Shown piece by piece: positions 1-6,702 of a DNA stretch of 11,715 nucleotides. Source of the DNA: an uncultured Collinsella sp. (GTDB lineage: Bacteria > Actinomycetota > Coriobacteriia > Coriobacteriales > Coriobacteriaceae). Below the pieces are notes generated by a model that searched no databases, was not told the DNA's origin, and saw only the letters and a list, made by a program, of their open reading frames with translations. Both the position numbers and the translations under genes were made by a program. Each line of letters starts with the position of its first letter. The first letter of the stretch is position 1. The DNA lies in NCBI GenBank assembly GCA_905208635.1, contig CAJLPX010000042.1, forward strand, positions 1 through 11,715, written 5' to 3'.

Positions 1-1
1 C

Positions 2-24
2 GGAAAGCACATTAAGTGCTTTCC
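2..24 (+). terminator. Perfect 9-bp hairpin, possible terminator of a gene left of the window
   Basis: GGAAAGCAC (2-10) pairs perfectly with GTGCTTTCC (16-24) around a 5-nt loop. On the plus strand a short T-run (25-27) follows; on the minus strand no T-run follows. This fits a weak intrinsic terminator for a rightward gene ending before the window, but no such gene is visible, so the role is inferred from the structure alone. Confidence 0.35.
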
Positions 25-197
25 TTTGCGTGCGGAACTCGCGACAAACTTAACCCGCGCCCGCCGGCCCCGGAGACCCTCCCTGCCGTCACATTGTTCG
101 AGCCGTTGTTGTTGCTCGCCGCTTCGCGGCTCGGCGACCCCGTTCTCCGCGGCGGGGTTGTCTAAGGTTTTTGTTGAAGCTCGGCCTTTGGCTCATA
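25..197. other. Non-coding, hairpin-rich intergenic segment
   Basis: No convincing gene is seen here; reading frames across it lack a ribosome site and have arginine- and serine-rich, low-complexity translations. It holds several GC-rich inverted repeats: GCCGC/GCGGC (118-122/126-130), a competing longer pairing CGAGCCG/CGGCTCG (99-105/127-133), and ACCCCG/CGGGGT (137-142/153-158). The arrangement could be a repeated intergenic element or a structured 3' region. The sequence alone does not say which. Confidence 0.45.
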
Positions 198-232
198 AAA
201 AACGGGAGATGCAATCTGCATCCCCCGTTTTT
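198..232 (-). terminator. Intrinsic terminator of the metallophosphoesterase gene
   Basis: The arms 198-213 and 217-232 are complementary over 16 bp with one mismatch around a 3-nt loop, and the stem ends run into A/T tracts. Read on the minus strand it begins 7 nt after the stop codon of the 240-707 gene and ends in a T-run of six, a standard intrinsic terminator. The near symmetry of the A/T flanks would also let it work on the plus strand. Confidence 0.8.
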
Positions 233-239
233 GTTGCGG

Positions 240-707
240 TTAGTCTAGGTCAATAAACTTGGTGCTTAGGATCTTGCCGTCTTTTACGAGCATTCTGGCC
301 ATGGTGGGGCCTCGGGTGCCTCTGGGATAGCTGGCGCTGCCCGGGTTGAGGACTAGGCAGCGGCCCACTTGGGCTTCTTTGGTTACGTGGGTGTGGCCGT
401 TGATGGCTACGTCTACGGATCCCACCGGAAGGTCTTCGCGGTAGTGGGCTACGGCGAATTTGAGGCCTTCGTAGGTAAAGAGTGCAAGACGGTCTACATC
501 GGGGCCGTAGTCGCGGTAGTAATCGTTGTTGCCCAGTACGGCCCGCACGGGGGCGATGGTGCATAGGTGCTCGTAGTCCATCTCTGACGTAAGGTCGCCG
601 GCGTGGATAATCAGATCCGCGCCCTCAAGCTCGTCCAGGAGCGCAGGCGATAAATAGCCGTGGGTGTCCGAGATGATGTCGATGCGCTTGGCGCTTGCGC
701 TGTTCAT
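240..707 (-). CDS. YfcE/MJ0936-type metallophosphoesterase (phosphodiesterase)
   Basis: A 155-residue protein of the calcineurin-like phosphoesterase superfamily (Metallophos_2 type), which uses two metal ions to hydrolyse phosphodiesters; the physiological substrate of most members is unknown. The metal-binding signature is complete and in order: SDTHG (D14, H16), GDLT (D38), GNND (N60), a histidine in VAHY (H88) and GHTH (H105, H107), followed by NPGS at 121-124, typical of the YfcE/MJ0936 subfamily. The length matches that single-domain family. There is no signal peptide or membrane segment, so it is cytosolic. The ATG at 707 is preceded by GGAAGGG at good spacing. It is the last minus-strand gene before a terminator and lies about 100 nt after regulator A, with that gene's terminator between, so it is probably a separate unit. 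Biochemical class is secure; the cellular role is unknown. Confidence 0.9.
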   Translation of the reverse strand: MNSASAKRIDIISDTHGYLSPALLDELEGADLIIHAGDLTSEMDYEHLCTIAPVRAVLGNNDYYRDYGPDVDRLALFTYEGLKFAVAHYREDLPVGSVDVAINGHTHVTKEAQVGRCLVLNPGSASYPRGTRGPTMARMLVKDGKILSTKFIDLD

Positions 708-745
708 GGGATCCCTTCCACAAAAAACGATTCGGCAGATACATA

Positions 746-797
746 CAAAAAAGGCCCCACGGCTCCGCAGACGATGGGTCTACAGGGCTGCGGGGCC
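746..797 (-). terminator. Terminator after LytTR regulator A
   Basis: On the minus strand GGCCCC (797-792) can pair with GGGGCC (758-753), directly followed by a run of T (752-747). A competing pairing, 788-797 with 761-770, gives a 10-bp stem on the plus strand with one G-U pair, so two alternative folds exist. It begins 7 nt after the regulator A stop codon. The T-run ends 39 nt before the start codon of the next gene. Confidence 0.7.
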
Positions 798-803
798 AGT
801 GTG

Positions 804-1520
804 CTAGAGACTCAGAGCCTTCTTGAGCGGCACGACGCGGCGGCGCGAAACCGGCACGCGTTCGTCGACGCCCGTAATGCCCAGCTGGATGGCACCCGAG
901 GGCACCGTCTCAACGTCCGTGACGCACGCCAGGTTGACGATATAGCGGCGGTGAACACGGAAGAAGCCAAAGTCGCAGAGCTTGGCCTCAAACTGCGCCA
1001 GCGAGGTCGTCGACAAAAAGCGATCATCGACGGTATAGATGCAGGAGTAATCGTCCTTGGCCATGATAAAGCGAATGTCGTCCACAGGAATGAGCACCTT
1101 GCGGCCGCCCTTTTCCACCGGGATACGCTCGATGGTCACCTTGCTGTCCGTGACCGGCTTGGCGCGCTGCATGACCTTCTCGATCGCGCGATCCAAGCGA
1201 GCTTCCTCGACAGGCTTCATCAGATAGTCGACGGCATCCACGTCGAATGCCTCGACCGCATGGTCGCTATACGCAGTCACAAACACGATCGCCGGCGGAT
1301 TTTTGAGCTTATGCAGCGCCTCGGCAAGTTGCAGGCCCGAGGCACCGGGCATCGAGATATCGAGAAACACGACATCCACGCGACTTTCCATAAGCATCTC
1401 GATGGCGGAGCGGACGCTCGACGCCTCCGTGATCGTGCCGATCTTGCCCGTTTGCTCGAGCAAGAAGCGAAGCTCCGAGCGAGCCGGCGCCTCATCATCC
1501 ACAATCATCGCACGCAGCAT
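804..1520 (-). CDS. LytTR-family response regulator (regulator A)
   Basis: A 238-residue REC-LytTR transcription regulator of the LytR/AgrA family; phosphorylation of the receiver is expected to promote DNA binding by the LytTR domain. The receiver spans about residues 1-120, with the acidic pair D8-D9, phospho-acceptor D54 in FLDISMPG, T83 and K102. The LytTR domain (about 128-236) shows FFRVHRRYIVNL and VPVSRRR. I chose the ATG at 1520: translation beginning MLRAMIVDDE is where receivers normally start, and GAAAGG lies 10 nt upstream. A TTG at 1541 in frame would add seven residues but has no ribosome site. It follows sensor kinase A by 72 nt, which makes them a cognate pair. LytTR regulators often control cell-envelope, adhesion or peptide-related genes and frequently their own operon, but no target is visible here. 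Confidence 0.92.
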   Translation of the reverse strand: MLRAMIVDDEAPARSELRFLLEQTGKIGTITEASSVRSAIEMLMESRVDVVFLDISMPGASGLQLAEALHKLKNPPAIVFVTAYSDHAVEAFDVDAVDYLMKPVEEARLDRAIEKVMQRAKPVTDSKVTIERIPVEKGGRKVLIPVDDIRFIMAKDDYSCIYTVDDRFLSTTSLAQFEAKLCDFGFFRVHRRYIVNLACVTDVETVPSGAIQLGITGVDERVPVSRRRVVPLKKALSL

Positions 1521-1530
1521 AGGGATAAAA

Positions 1531-1536
1531 CCTTTC
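1531..1536 (-). promoter_or_regulatory. Ribosome binding site deciding the regulator A start
   Basis: GAAAGG on the minus strand, 10 nt before the ATG at 1520, downstream of the alternative TTG at 1541. It therefore supports the ATG and argues against the longer reading. The spacing is slightly long. Confidence 0.55.
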
Positions 1537-1545
1537 GTCAACTAA

Positions 1546-1583
1546 CTACGCCGGGCATCCGTCGCATGACGTTGAACCCGTAG
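1546..1583 (-). other. Nested inverted repeat between sensor A and regulator A
   Basis: CTACG (1546-1550) pairs with CGTAG (1579-1583), with an inner CGTC/GACG stem (1560-1563/1568-1571). It occupies the 72-nt gap between the kinase stop and the regulator ribosome site and lacks a T-tract, so a terminator is unlikely. It may be an mRNA processing or stability element setting kinase:regulator ratio, or have no function. Confidence 0.35.
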
Positions 1584-1592
1584 CCTTTTATT

Positions 1593-2936
1593 TTACTCTT
1601 GAATGTCAAAGATGCTCTCTGACAAATCAAGATGAAGAAGCACTTTGGTGCCCTTGCCCGGCGCCGATTCGACACGTGTATAGGAGTGTGGCCCATAAAA
1701 GCGATGGATGCGTTCCGAAATATTGTGCATGGCCACACCGGCGCCGCCACCCTGGGGAGAGCTGGCGTCGGGACGGGCGGAGCGCTCGTCAAACAGTCTG
1801 GCGGCGGTACCCTCATCCATGCCCACGCCATTATCGGCCACGGCAATCAAGATTGCATCCTCGCCGTCTTGGTGAACGGTCACGTCGATCCTCAGGGCGC
1901 CGTCATCGCCCATACCATGACGCACGGCGTTCTCGACAATCGGCTGGATCACGAACGCCGGCACCAGCGTATCTTCCACATCCTCGGACACATCGAACGT
2001 CGCAAGCACGCGGTCCTCGCCAAAGCGGGCCTTCTCAAAGGTAAGGTAGCGCTTGGTCTGTGCGACCTCGCGCGAGACCGGAATAAGCGATCCCGAGTTG
2101 TCGAGCGTGGCGCGATAGAACGATGAGAACTCACGAAGCAGTTCGCGGGCCCGCAGCGGGTCGGTGCGCGTAAACGATGCAATGGTGTTCAGCGTGTTGA
2201 ACAGGAAGTGCGGGTTAATCTGCGCCTGCAGCGCACGCACCTCGGCGCGCGCCGTGAGCTCCTTTTGCACCTCGAGCTCGTGGATGGCGAGCTGCGTGGA
2301 CAAGATCTCGGCAAAGCCCGAGGCAAGCGCGTACTGGGTACGGTCGACGGCGCGCGGGGTCTTGTAGTAGAACTTGAGCGTGCCGACGGTACGATCGCCC
2401 ACCTTGATGGGGGCGATAATGCCGGCGGGGACTTGGTTGTGCGAGCCGTCCGAGCCCACGACATCCACCATACGGTTGAACGACTGCACGATGCCATGTT
2501 CGATAACGTAGCGTGTGGCAAGCGTGTGGATGGGAGAATCTGGCAGTAGTTTTTCCTCAAACTCGCCCGCGCAGGCAAGCACGTTGTCCTCGTCGGTGAT
2601 GGCCACCGTCATGGCGCGCGTCTCGGGCAAAATGCGCTGGCACACCAAACGCGCCGATTCCTGTGTCAAGCCGCCCTTAATGTCCTCGAGCATGGCCGAG
2701 GCCACCGAGAGCGTCTCCTCGGTGTACTGGGAGCGCACCGAATCGGGATTGAGCGTCAAAAAGATAAAGATGCACAGAAAGATGCACAGCAGCGCGCAGG
2801 CAATCACCGTGGCGATCGGCTCGATACCGGTCACCAGGGCAAAAATAAAGTACACCAGCACGCAAATGGCGCAGGCAACGGCAATGATGCGAAAGATTGA
2901 TATTGAACTATCGCGCTGGGCGCGGCGGTCGATCAT
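1593..2936 (-). CDS. LytS-type sensor histidine kinase (sensor A)
   Basis: A 447-residue membrane kinase that should autophosphorylate and pass phosphate to regulator A. Two hydrophobic helices lie at about 12-34 and 39-62 with only about four residues between them, so almost nothing is exposed outside. A GAF-like region follows (about 75-215, including IIAPIKVGDRTVGTLKFYY). The His_kinase module (PF06580 type) has the phospho-acceptor H243 in QINPHFLFN. The ATPase has an N box with QPIVENAVRHG (331-341), DNGVGM (368-373) and a glycine loop GGGAGVAMHN (396-405). All catalytic motifs are present. It lacks the multi-helix LYT sensor of classical LytS, so the signal is probably sensed within the membrane or in the cytoplasm. 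The ATG overlaps the glycosyltransferase stop as ATGA, with GGAGG 7 nt upstream, so translation is coupled to that gene. The ligand is unknown. Confidence 0.93.
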   Translation of the reverse strand: MIDRRAQRDSSISIFRIIAVACAICVLVYFIFALVTGIEPIATVIACALLCIFLCIFIFLTLNPDSVRSQYTEETLSVASAMLEDIKGGLTQESARLVCQRILPETRAMTVAITDEDNVLACAGEFEEKLLPDSPIHTLATRYVIEHGIVQSFNRMVDVVGSDGSHNQVPAGIIAPIKVGDRTVGTLKFYYKTPRAVDRTQYALASGFAEILSTQLAIHELEVQKELTARAEVRALQAQINPHFLFNTLNTIASFTRTDPLRARELLREFSSFYRATLDNSGSLIPVSREVAQTKRYLTFEKARFGEDRVLATFDVSEDVEDTLVPAFVIQPIVENAVRHGMGDDGALRIDVTVHQDGEDAILIAVADNGVGMDEGTAARLFDERSARPDASSPQGGGAGVAMHNISERIHRFYGPHSYTRVESAPGKGTKVLLHLDLSESIFDIQE

Positions 2937-2948
2937 TCGGCCCCCTCC
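2933..2948 (-). promoter_or_regulatory. Stop/start overlap (ATGA) with embedded ribosome site
   Basis: The glycosyltransferase TGA (2935-2933) and the kinase ATG (2936-2934) overlap in ATGA. The Shine-Dalgarno GGAGGGGG (2948-2941) lies inside the last codons of the glycosyltransferase. This is a classical translational-coupling arrangement. Confidence 0.9.
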
Positions 2949-4120
2949 AGGATACTGATCAGTTGTGCGTCACGCCAAAGCCCGTCCATGATCTTGGGCC
3001 AAAAGCTCTGGAAACGCAGGTAGCTTGCAGCGTTTTGGCGCGCATAGGCCTTTGCCTCGTCGATACCATGGCGCCAGATGCGCAGGTAGCCCTCATGCTC
3101 GCGGGTAAACATGCTGCGGACCATAGCGGTCTTGCGCACGCGGTCGTCGAGCTCGCGCGAAATCCACGGGCCCGGGTAGGGCATGAGCGATGCCGCCGTA
3201 ACGGGAATGAGCTCCTTTTGATGCGCGGCGAACGTCACCTTGGCCCGTTCGTAGTACCAACGGTATACATCCTGCATAAAGCGCGGTGAGCGCTTTTCGG
3301 ACTCCGGAGGCAGATGGCGCACGGTCCACTCGTTATCGAACCACACGTCGTAGCCAAACATGCGCATGTTAAAGAGGTAATCCAAGTCCTCGCCGCGGGT
3401 GATAAACGGGTCAAAGGCCACACGCGTAAAGGCGCGGGCGTGCAGGGCCATCAGGCCGCCGCACACGTAGTTGGAGCGCGAGATGCGGGTGCCCGAGAGC
3501 GCCTTTCTCATCCAACGGTTGAACTCGATGCGCTTGGTCCACCAACGATGGCAGATGCCCGCCTTGTCTGTGGGAGCCAGCGGCGAGCCGTCGCGATCGT
3601 AGAAATAGCCGCTCTTGACCAAGATCGGCAAGCCCTGACGCGTCTGCTGCCCCAACGCATAGGTCGCGCGCTTCATAAAGTCGGCGTCGATGACGGTCTC
3701 ATCGTCATCCAAAAAGATAACCGCGTCATGCCCCAGCACAGCGGCACAGGCCAGCCCCATGTTGCGGATGGCACCGTAGCCTCGCAGGCTCACGCACTCG
3801 CCCGAACCCTTGGGCGCGATCTGAGCAACCCGGTCTGCGATGCGCGAGGCCTGGGTGTTGGTGACAACGGTGACCTTGAGCGTGGGATGCGCGTCGACAA
3901 TCTCGTGCACGCGCAGCGACACATCGGCTGTGGCAGAAACGGGACAGACCACCAAAAGGATGATGCGCGGGATGTCGCGCACCTGCTCAAGCGAGGCCAG
4001 GCAGCGGTCGAGTTCGGGATTGTCGGCGTTGAGTCGTGTCGAATGGTCATAGGTGCCAGGGGCGTTTGCGCGAGCGTCATCGCCCGCCCAATACGTTGGA
4101 ATCACGACCGTGGCGTTCAT
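2933..4120 (-). CDS. GT-A fold (family 2-like) glycosyltransferase
   Basis: A 395-residue protein that probably transfers a sugar from a nucleotide-sugar donor; donor and acceptor cannot be told from the sequence. It opens with the Rossmann-like strand of GT-A enzymes (VVIPTYW, 4-11). The metal and nucleotide-binding DxD-like motif is FLDDDE (D138-D140). A likely catalytic ED sits in RGEDLDY (E244, D245), followed by H269, as in family 2 enzymes. There is no signal peptide or membrane helix, so it is cytosolic. The 110-residue C-terminal extension after the catalytic core is rich in aromatic and basic residues and I do not recognise it. The ATG at 4120 has GGGAGGG upstream. It is the first gene of a unit with sensor A and regulator A, being coupled to the kinase by a 4-bp overlap. 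That points to a role in cell-surface glycan or glycoconjugate synthesis under, or feeding into, that two-component system. Confidence 0.85.
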   Translation of the reverse strand: MNATVVIPTYWAGDDARANAPGTYDHSTRLNADNPELDRCLASLEQVRDIPRIILLVVCPVSATADVSLRVHEIVDAHPTLKVTVVTNTQASRIADRVAQIAPKGSGECVSLRGYGAIRNMGLACAAVLGHDAVIFLDDDETVIDADFMKRATYALGQQTRQGLPILVKSGYFYDRDGSPLAPTDKAGICHRWWTKRIEFNRWMRKALSGTRISRSNYVCGGLMALHARAFTRVAFDPFITRGEDLDYLFNMRMFGYDVWFDNEWTVRHLPPESEKRSPRFMQDVYRWYYERAKVTFAAHQKELIPVTAASLMPYPGPWISRELDDRVRKTAMVRSMFTREHEGYLRIWRHGIDEAKAYARQNAASYLRFQSFWPKIMDGLWRDAQLISILEGAE

Positions 4121-4141
4121 GCCTTACCCTCCCTGCAACAC

Positions 4142-4177
4142 AAAAACGGGACGCCGCCAAACACAGGCGACGCCCCG
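4142..4177 (-). terminator. Strong intrinsic terminator just before the glycosyltransferase ribosome site
   Basis: On the minus strand 4177-4166 pairs with 4158-4147 as 12 consecutive base pairs (two G-U) around a 7-nt loop, followed by five T (4146-4142). Only about 20 nt separate the T-run from the glycosyltransferase ATG at 4120, which leaves room for its ribosome site but not for a promoter. It may end the MFS transporter transcript (stop about 110 nt upstream), or act as an attenuator in the glycosyltransferase leader, or both. Confidence 0.85.
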
Positions 4178-4193
4178 CGACCTAGCTGACTCC

Positions 4194-4199
4194 ATCATA
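4194..4199 (-). promoter_or_regulatory. Candidate -10 box of the glycosyltransferase operon
   Basis: TATGAT on the minus strand, five of six matches to the sigma-A -10 consensus, lies in the AT-richer gap 4178-4291 after the MFS transporter. Upstream sequence around TTCGAAC at near-proper distance is a poor -35. If used, transcription would begin just before the 4142-4177 hairpin. This is a visual match only. Confidence 0.35.
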
Positions 4200-4291
4200 C
4201 CCACTTGGGCTAATCATTGTTCGAAAGTCAGAATGTTTATTGCGGATAACCCCAAAAGAGTATCGCGGCGGACGCAATTACCGGCAAGTTC

Positions 4292-5551
4292 CTATGCGGC
4301 CTGCTCTGCCGTCTGAGACATGCGGGACAGACGGACCAGCAGCACAAAGCCCACCACCAGCAGCACGCCGATAGACAGGACGCCCAGCGAGGGGTTGCCG
4401 GTCAGCGAGGTGACGACCGACACCAAGAAGGTGCCCATAACACTTGCATAGCGGCCAAAGATATCAAAGAAGCCGTAGTACTCGTTGGACTTTTCCTTGG
4501 GAATAATGCGGCCGAAGTAGCTGCGGCTCAGCGCCTGCACGCCGCCTTGGAACAGGCCGACCAAAATGGCAAGCACCCAAAACTCAAAGGCGGTCTTGAG
4601 GAAGAACGCGGCGAACAGCACAATGCCCATGTAGGCGGCGACCGCCACCAGGATCATATTGAGTGTGCCCACGCGACCGGCAAGCTTGCCGTAGATGATG
4701 GCGGACGGGAAGGCCACAAACTGCGTAACGAGCAGAGCCAGCACCAGTTGGGTCGAGTCGATGCCCAAAGCCGATCCATAGCTGGTTGCCATGGAAATGA
4801 CCGTGTGCACACCGTCGATGTAGAAGAAGAACGCGATCATGTAGACCAGCACGGTCTTGTTGTGGGCAATCTCGCGCATGGTGTGTCCGACCTCGGAGAA
4901 CACGCCGCCCACGATGTGGCCGATGGTGTCCTCGGGACCACGCTCGCGACCGTACTTTTGCTTATAGGTGCGAATGAGCGGCAGGGTAAAGATGAGCCAC
5001 CAGGCACCAGTGATGACAAACGACAGACGCGTTGCCAGCATGGTGGGGACACCAAGAGCGGGACCACCCATGATAAGCGCCAGGCAGATGATGAACGGCA
5101 CAGTGGAACCGATGTAGCCCCAGGCATAGCCCGAGCTGGACACGGCGTCCATGCGCTCGTCGGTGGTAATGTCGGGCAGCATGGCGTCGTAGAACGTCAT
5201 AGAAGAGTTGAGGCCGATGGTGCACAGCACGTACACGGTCAAAAATGCCATGGCGGACATTGGGATAGCCTGCGCCAGGCAAAGCACCAGGCCCGTGAGG
5301 AAGAAGCCCAAGAAGAACTTGATCTTGTTGCCGGCGTAATCGGCAAGCGCGCCCAGAATGGGCATGAGCATGGCGATGACCAGCGAGGCGATCGTCTGCG
5401 CATTGCCCCAGGCGACCACCAGGTCGGCCGAGGAAGCGCCGGTATTGATGGCGTTAAAGTAAATGGGCACCACCGAGGTATTGAGCAGCACGAGGGCCGA
5501 ATTGCCCACATCATACATAACCCAGTTACGCTCGAGCTTGGTGTATTTCAT
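4292..5551 (-). CDS. UMF1/Atg22-type MFS transporter
   Basis: A 419-residue major facilitator of the UMF1 (vacuole effluxer Atg22-like) family, predicted to have about 12 membrane helices. Family signatures are clear: an N-terminal WVMYDVGNSA (10-19), LGALAD in the first cytoplasmic loop (66-71), FYDAMLPDI (120-128), SSSGYAWGYIGS, and the block QGGVQALSRSYFGRIIP (335-351) continuing to NEYYGFFDIFGR. A longer loop near residues 195-230 separates the two six-helix halves. Eukaryotic Atg22 exports amino acids from the vacuole; bacterial members have no settled substrate. The ATG at 5551 has GAAGGG upstream. It follows the phospholipase-like gene by about 100 nt with no strong terminator between, so it may be the last gene of that operon. 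That gap also holds TACGAT, a weak -10 candidate, so an own promoter is possible. Confidence 0.9.
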   Translation of the reverse strand: MKYTKLERNWVMYDVGNSALVLLNTSVVPIYFNAINTGASSADLVVAWGNAQTIASLVIAMLMPILGALADYAGNKIKFFLGFFLTGLVLCLAQAIPMSAMAFLTVYVLCTIGLNSSMTFYDAMLPDITTDERMDAVSSSGYAWGYIGSTVPFIICLALIMGGPALGVPTMLATRLSFVITGAWWLIFTLPLIRTYKQKYGRERGPEDTIGHIVGGVFSEVGHTMREIAHNKTVLVYMIAFFFYIDGVHTVISMATSYGSALGIDSTQLVLALLVTQFVAFPSAIIYGKLAGRVGTLNMILVAVAAYMGIVLFAAFFLKTAFEFWVLAILVGLFQGGVQALSRSYFGRIIPKEKSNEYYGFFDIFGRYASVMGTFLVSVVTSLTGNPSLGVLSIGVLLVVGFVLLVRLSRMSQTAEQAA

Positions 5552-5652
5552 GGACAGGGACCCTTCGTATTCGCCCGATATGCAGCTAGTTCATCGTACC
5601 CCAATTGCACGGAGGCGCCGGTAAGGATTCGGCAAAGAGACAGGAGCGGACC

Positions 5653-6597
5653 CTACTCCTCGCGGTCGAACTCCTCGTCGGTGCCGAGCACGCGACCGCT
5701 GTAGTTGACGTGATTGGTCACGGCCTCCATGTCACCGGTCTCGATAAAACGCGCGACCGTGCACTCGTAATCGACCAGCGCGCGATCAAAGACCTCGGGG
5801 AAACTCTCGTTCGAGACCTCATCGGTAAAGGGATTCTTCCATGTCAGATGGCCCAGGTTACCGGTGCGCTCGGGCAGCTCCGTCGTCACGCGATGGGCAA
5901 GGCCGTCGAGCAGCGAGTAGTCGTGCACCAAGCCCTCAACCAGCGAGATCGCGCGCGTCTTTGCGGAGCCGGCCGGCTCAATCGCGCGGTAAAGTCGCTG
6001 CATGTTGGCAACGGCAGCACCGTACTCCCCCGCCGGAATGTCAATGCCGTACACGCGTCCGGCAACATAGCTCATCAGCACGCCGGCCACGCGATTGATA
6101 CGATCGGTGGTGACGATCTCGCCCGCCGGCGGGTAATCGTCGACCGTAGCGCCATCGCGCTTAAGCTGCAGCATCAGTACATCCAGGTCGCTCTCGATCA
6201 CGGCATGGACCTGGCTGCTCGAATCCTCAAGCCCTGAATCGGACTCCACGATGCCAAACTGCTGCTCATAGACAAAGGGATGGGCGTTGCGGTCGAGCAC
6301 ATAGTGCGACAGCAGACCCAGCGCAAAGGCGCGACCCAAGTTGGCGTCGCGCGGCAGCAGATGCGACACGCCGTCGCGCAGGCACGCGAACTGGCGAGAC
6401 ATGCGCGAGCGATGCATGACCTGCGCCAGCAGCGTACAGTCGGAAACACGCGGTGTCAGAATGTGAAAGAAAAACGGGTCGGGGCCTTGGTTGCCCAAGA
6501 TAAAGGCAATGCGCTCTTCATCGGACGTGATGACGCCCTGCGGAAGACGGTCGATGCTTTCCTCGCCAAACAGATGATGGGTGATAAGCGCGGGCAT
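5653..6597 (-). CDS. Zinc-dependent phospholipase C-like protein
   Basis: A 314-residue protein of the Zn_dep_PLPC (PF00882) fold. Zinc-ligand-type residues follow the family pattern: H7-H8 near the N-terminus, GNQGPD (D40), LSHYVLDRNAHPF with H98, D102 and H106, and HAVIESDLD with H131, E135 and D139. The family includes secreted clostridial and Bacillus phospholipases C. This protein has no signal peptide, so it may act inside the cell on another substrate, and lipase activity should not be assumed. I chose the ATG at 6597 (MPALITHHLF) because AAAGGA lies 5 nt upstream; an in-frame GTG at 6627 would add ten residues but has no good ribosome site. It follows regulator B by 92 nt with no terminator, suggesting cotranscription with the sensor B-regulator B pair. 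Confidence 0.82.
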   Translation of the reverse strand: MPALITHHLFGEESIDRLPQGVITSDEERIAFILGNQGPDPFFFHILTPRVSDCTLLAQVMHRSRMSRQFACLRDGVSHLLPRDANLGRAFALGLLSHYVLDRNAHPFVYEQQFGIVESDSGLEDSSSQVHAVIESDLDVLMLQLKRDGATVDDYPPAGEIVTTDRINRVAGVLMSYVAGRVYGIDIPAGEYGAAVANMQRLYRAIEPAGSAKTRAISLVEGLVHDYSLLDGLAHRVTTELPERTGNLGHLTWKNPFTDEVSNESFPEVFDRALVDYECTVARFIETGDMEAVTNHVNYSGRVLGTDEEFDREE

Positions 6598-6601
6598 AAT
6601 G

Positions 6602-6609
6602 ATCCTTTC
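6602..6609 (-). promoter_or_regulatory. Ribosome binding site deciding the phospholipase-like start
   Basis: GAAAGGAT on the minus strand ends 4 nt before the ATG at 6597 and lies inside the longer GTG-initiated reading, so it favours the shorter protein. Confidence 0.65.
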
Positions 6610-6678
6610 GATTTCATTCGATGCCACCCATTATGCCCACCGCGCGCCCATGCCAAACCTGCGATGGTAAACGACAGC

Positions 6679-6702
6679 ACGCAAGCCCCTTACGCAAGCC
6701 CC
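6679..6702. repeat. Short tandem duplication across the regulator B stop codon
   Basis: ACGCAAGCCCC occurs twice (6679-6689 and 6692-6702) separated by TT. The right copy encodes the last codons of regulator B, the TAA stop lies at the junction, and the left copy is just downstream. It looks like a 13-nt slippage duplication that may have set the present C-terminus. Confidence 0.7.

Noticed and set aside
26..256. Plus-strand 76-codon frame in the left intergenic region
   Set aside because: It runs through hairpins and the whole terminator of the metallophosphoesterase gene, lacks a ribosome site and has a low-complexity translation.
1521..1541. TTG start of regulator A
   Set aside because: No ribosome site upstream, and the seven extra residues precede the normal receiver N-terminus.
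660..1583. Plus-strand open frame (307 codons) opposite regulator A
   Set aside because: Antisense shadow of the REC-LytTR gene; no ribosome site, and it crosses the terminator and the start of the neighbouring gene.
5552..5652. Terminator between the phospholipase-like gene and the MFS transporter
   Set aside because: Only 4-5 bp stems are present (such as AGGAG/CTCCT at the stop codon) with a weak T-rich tail; not enough for a terminator call.
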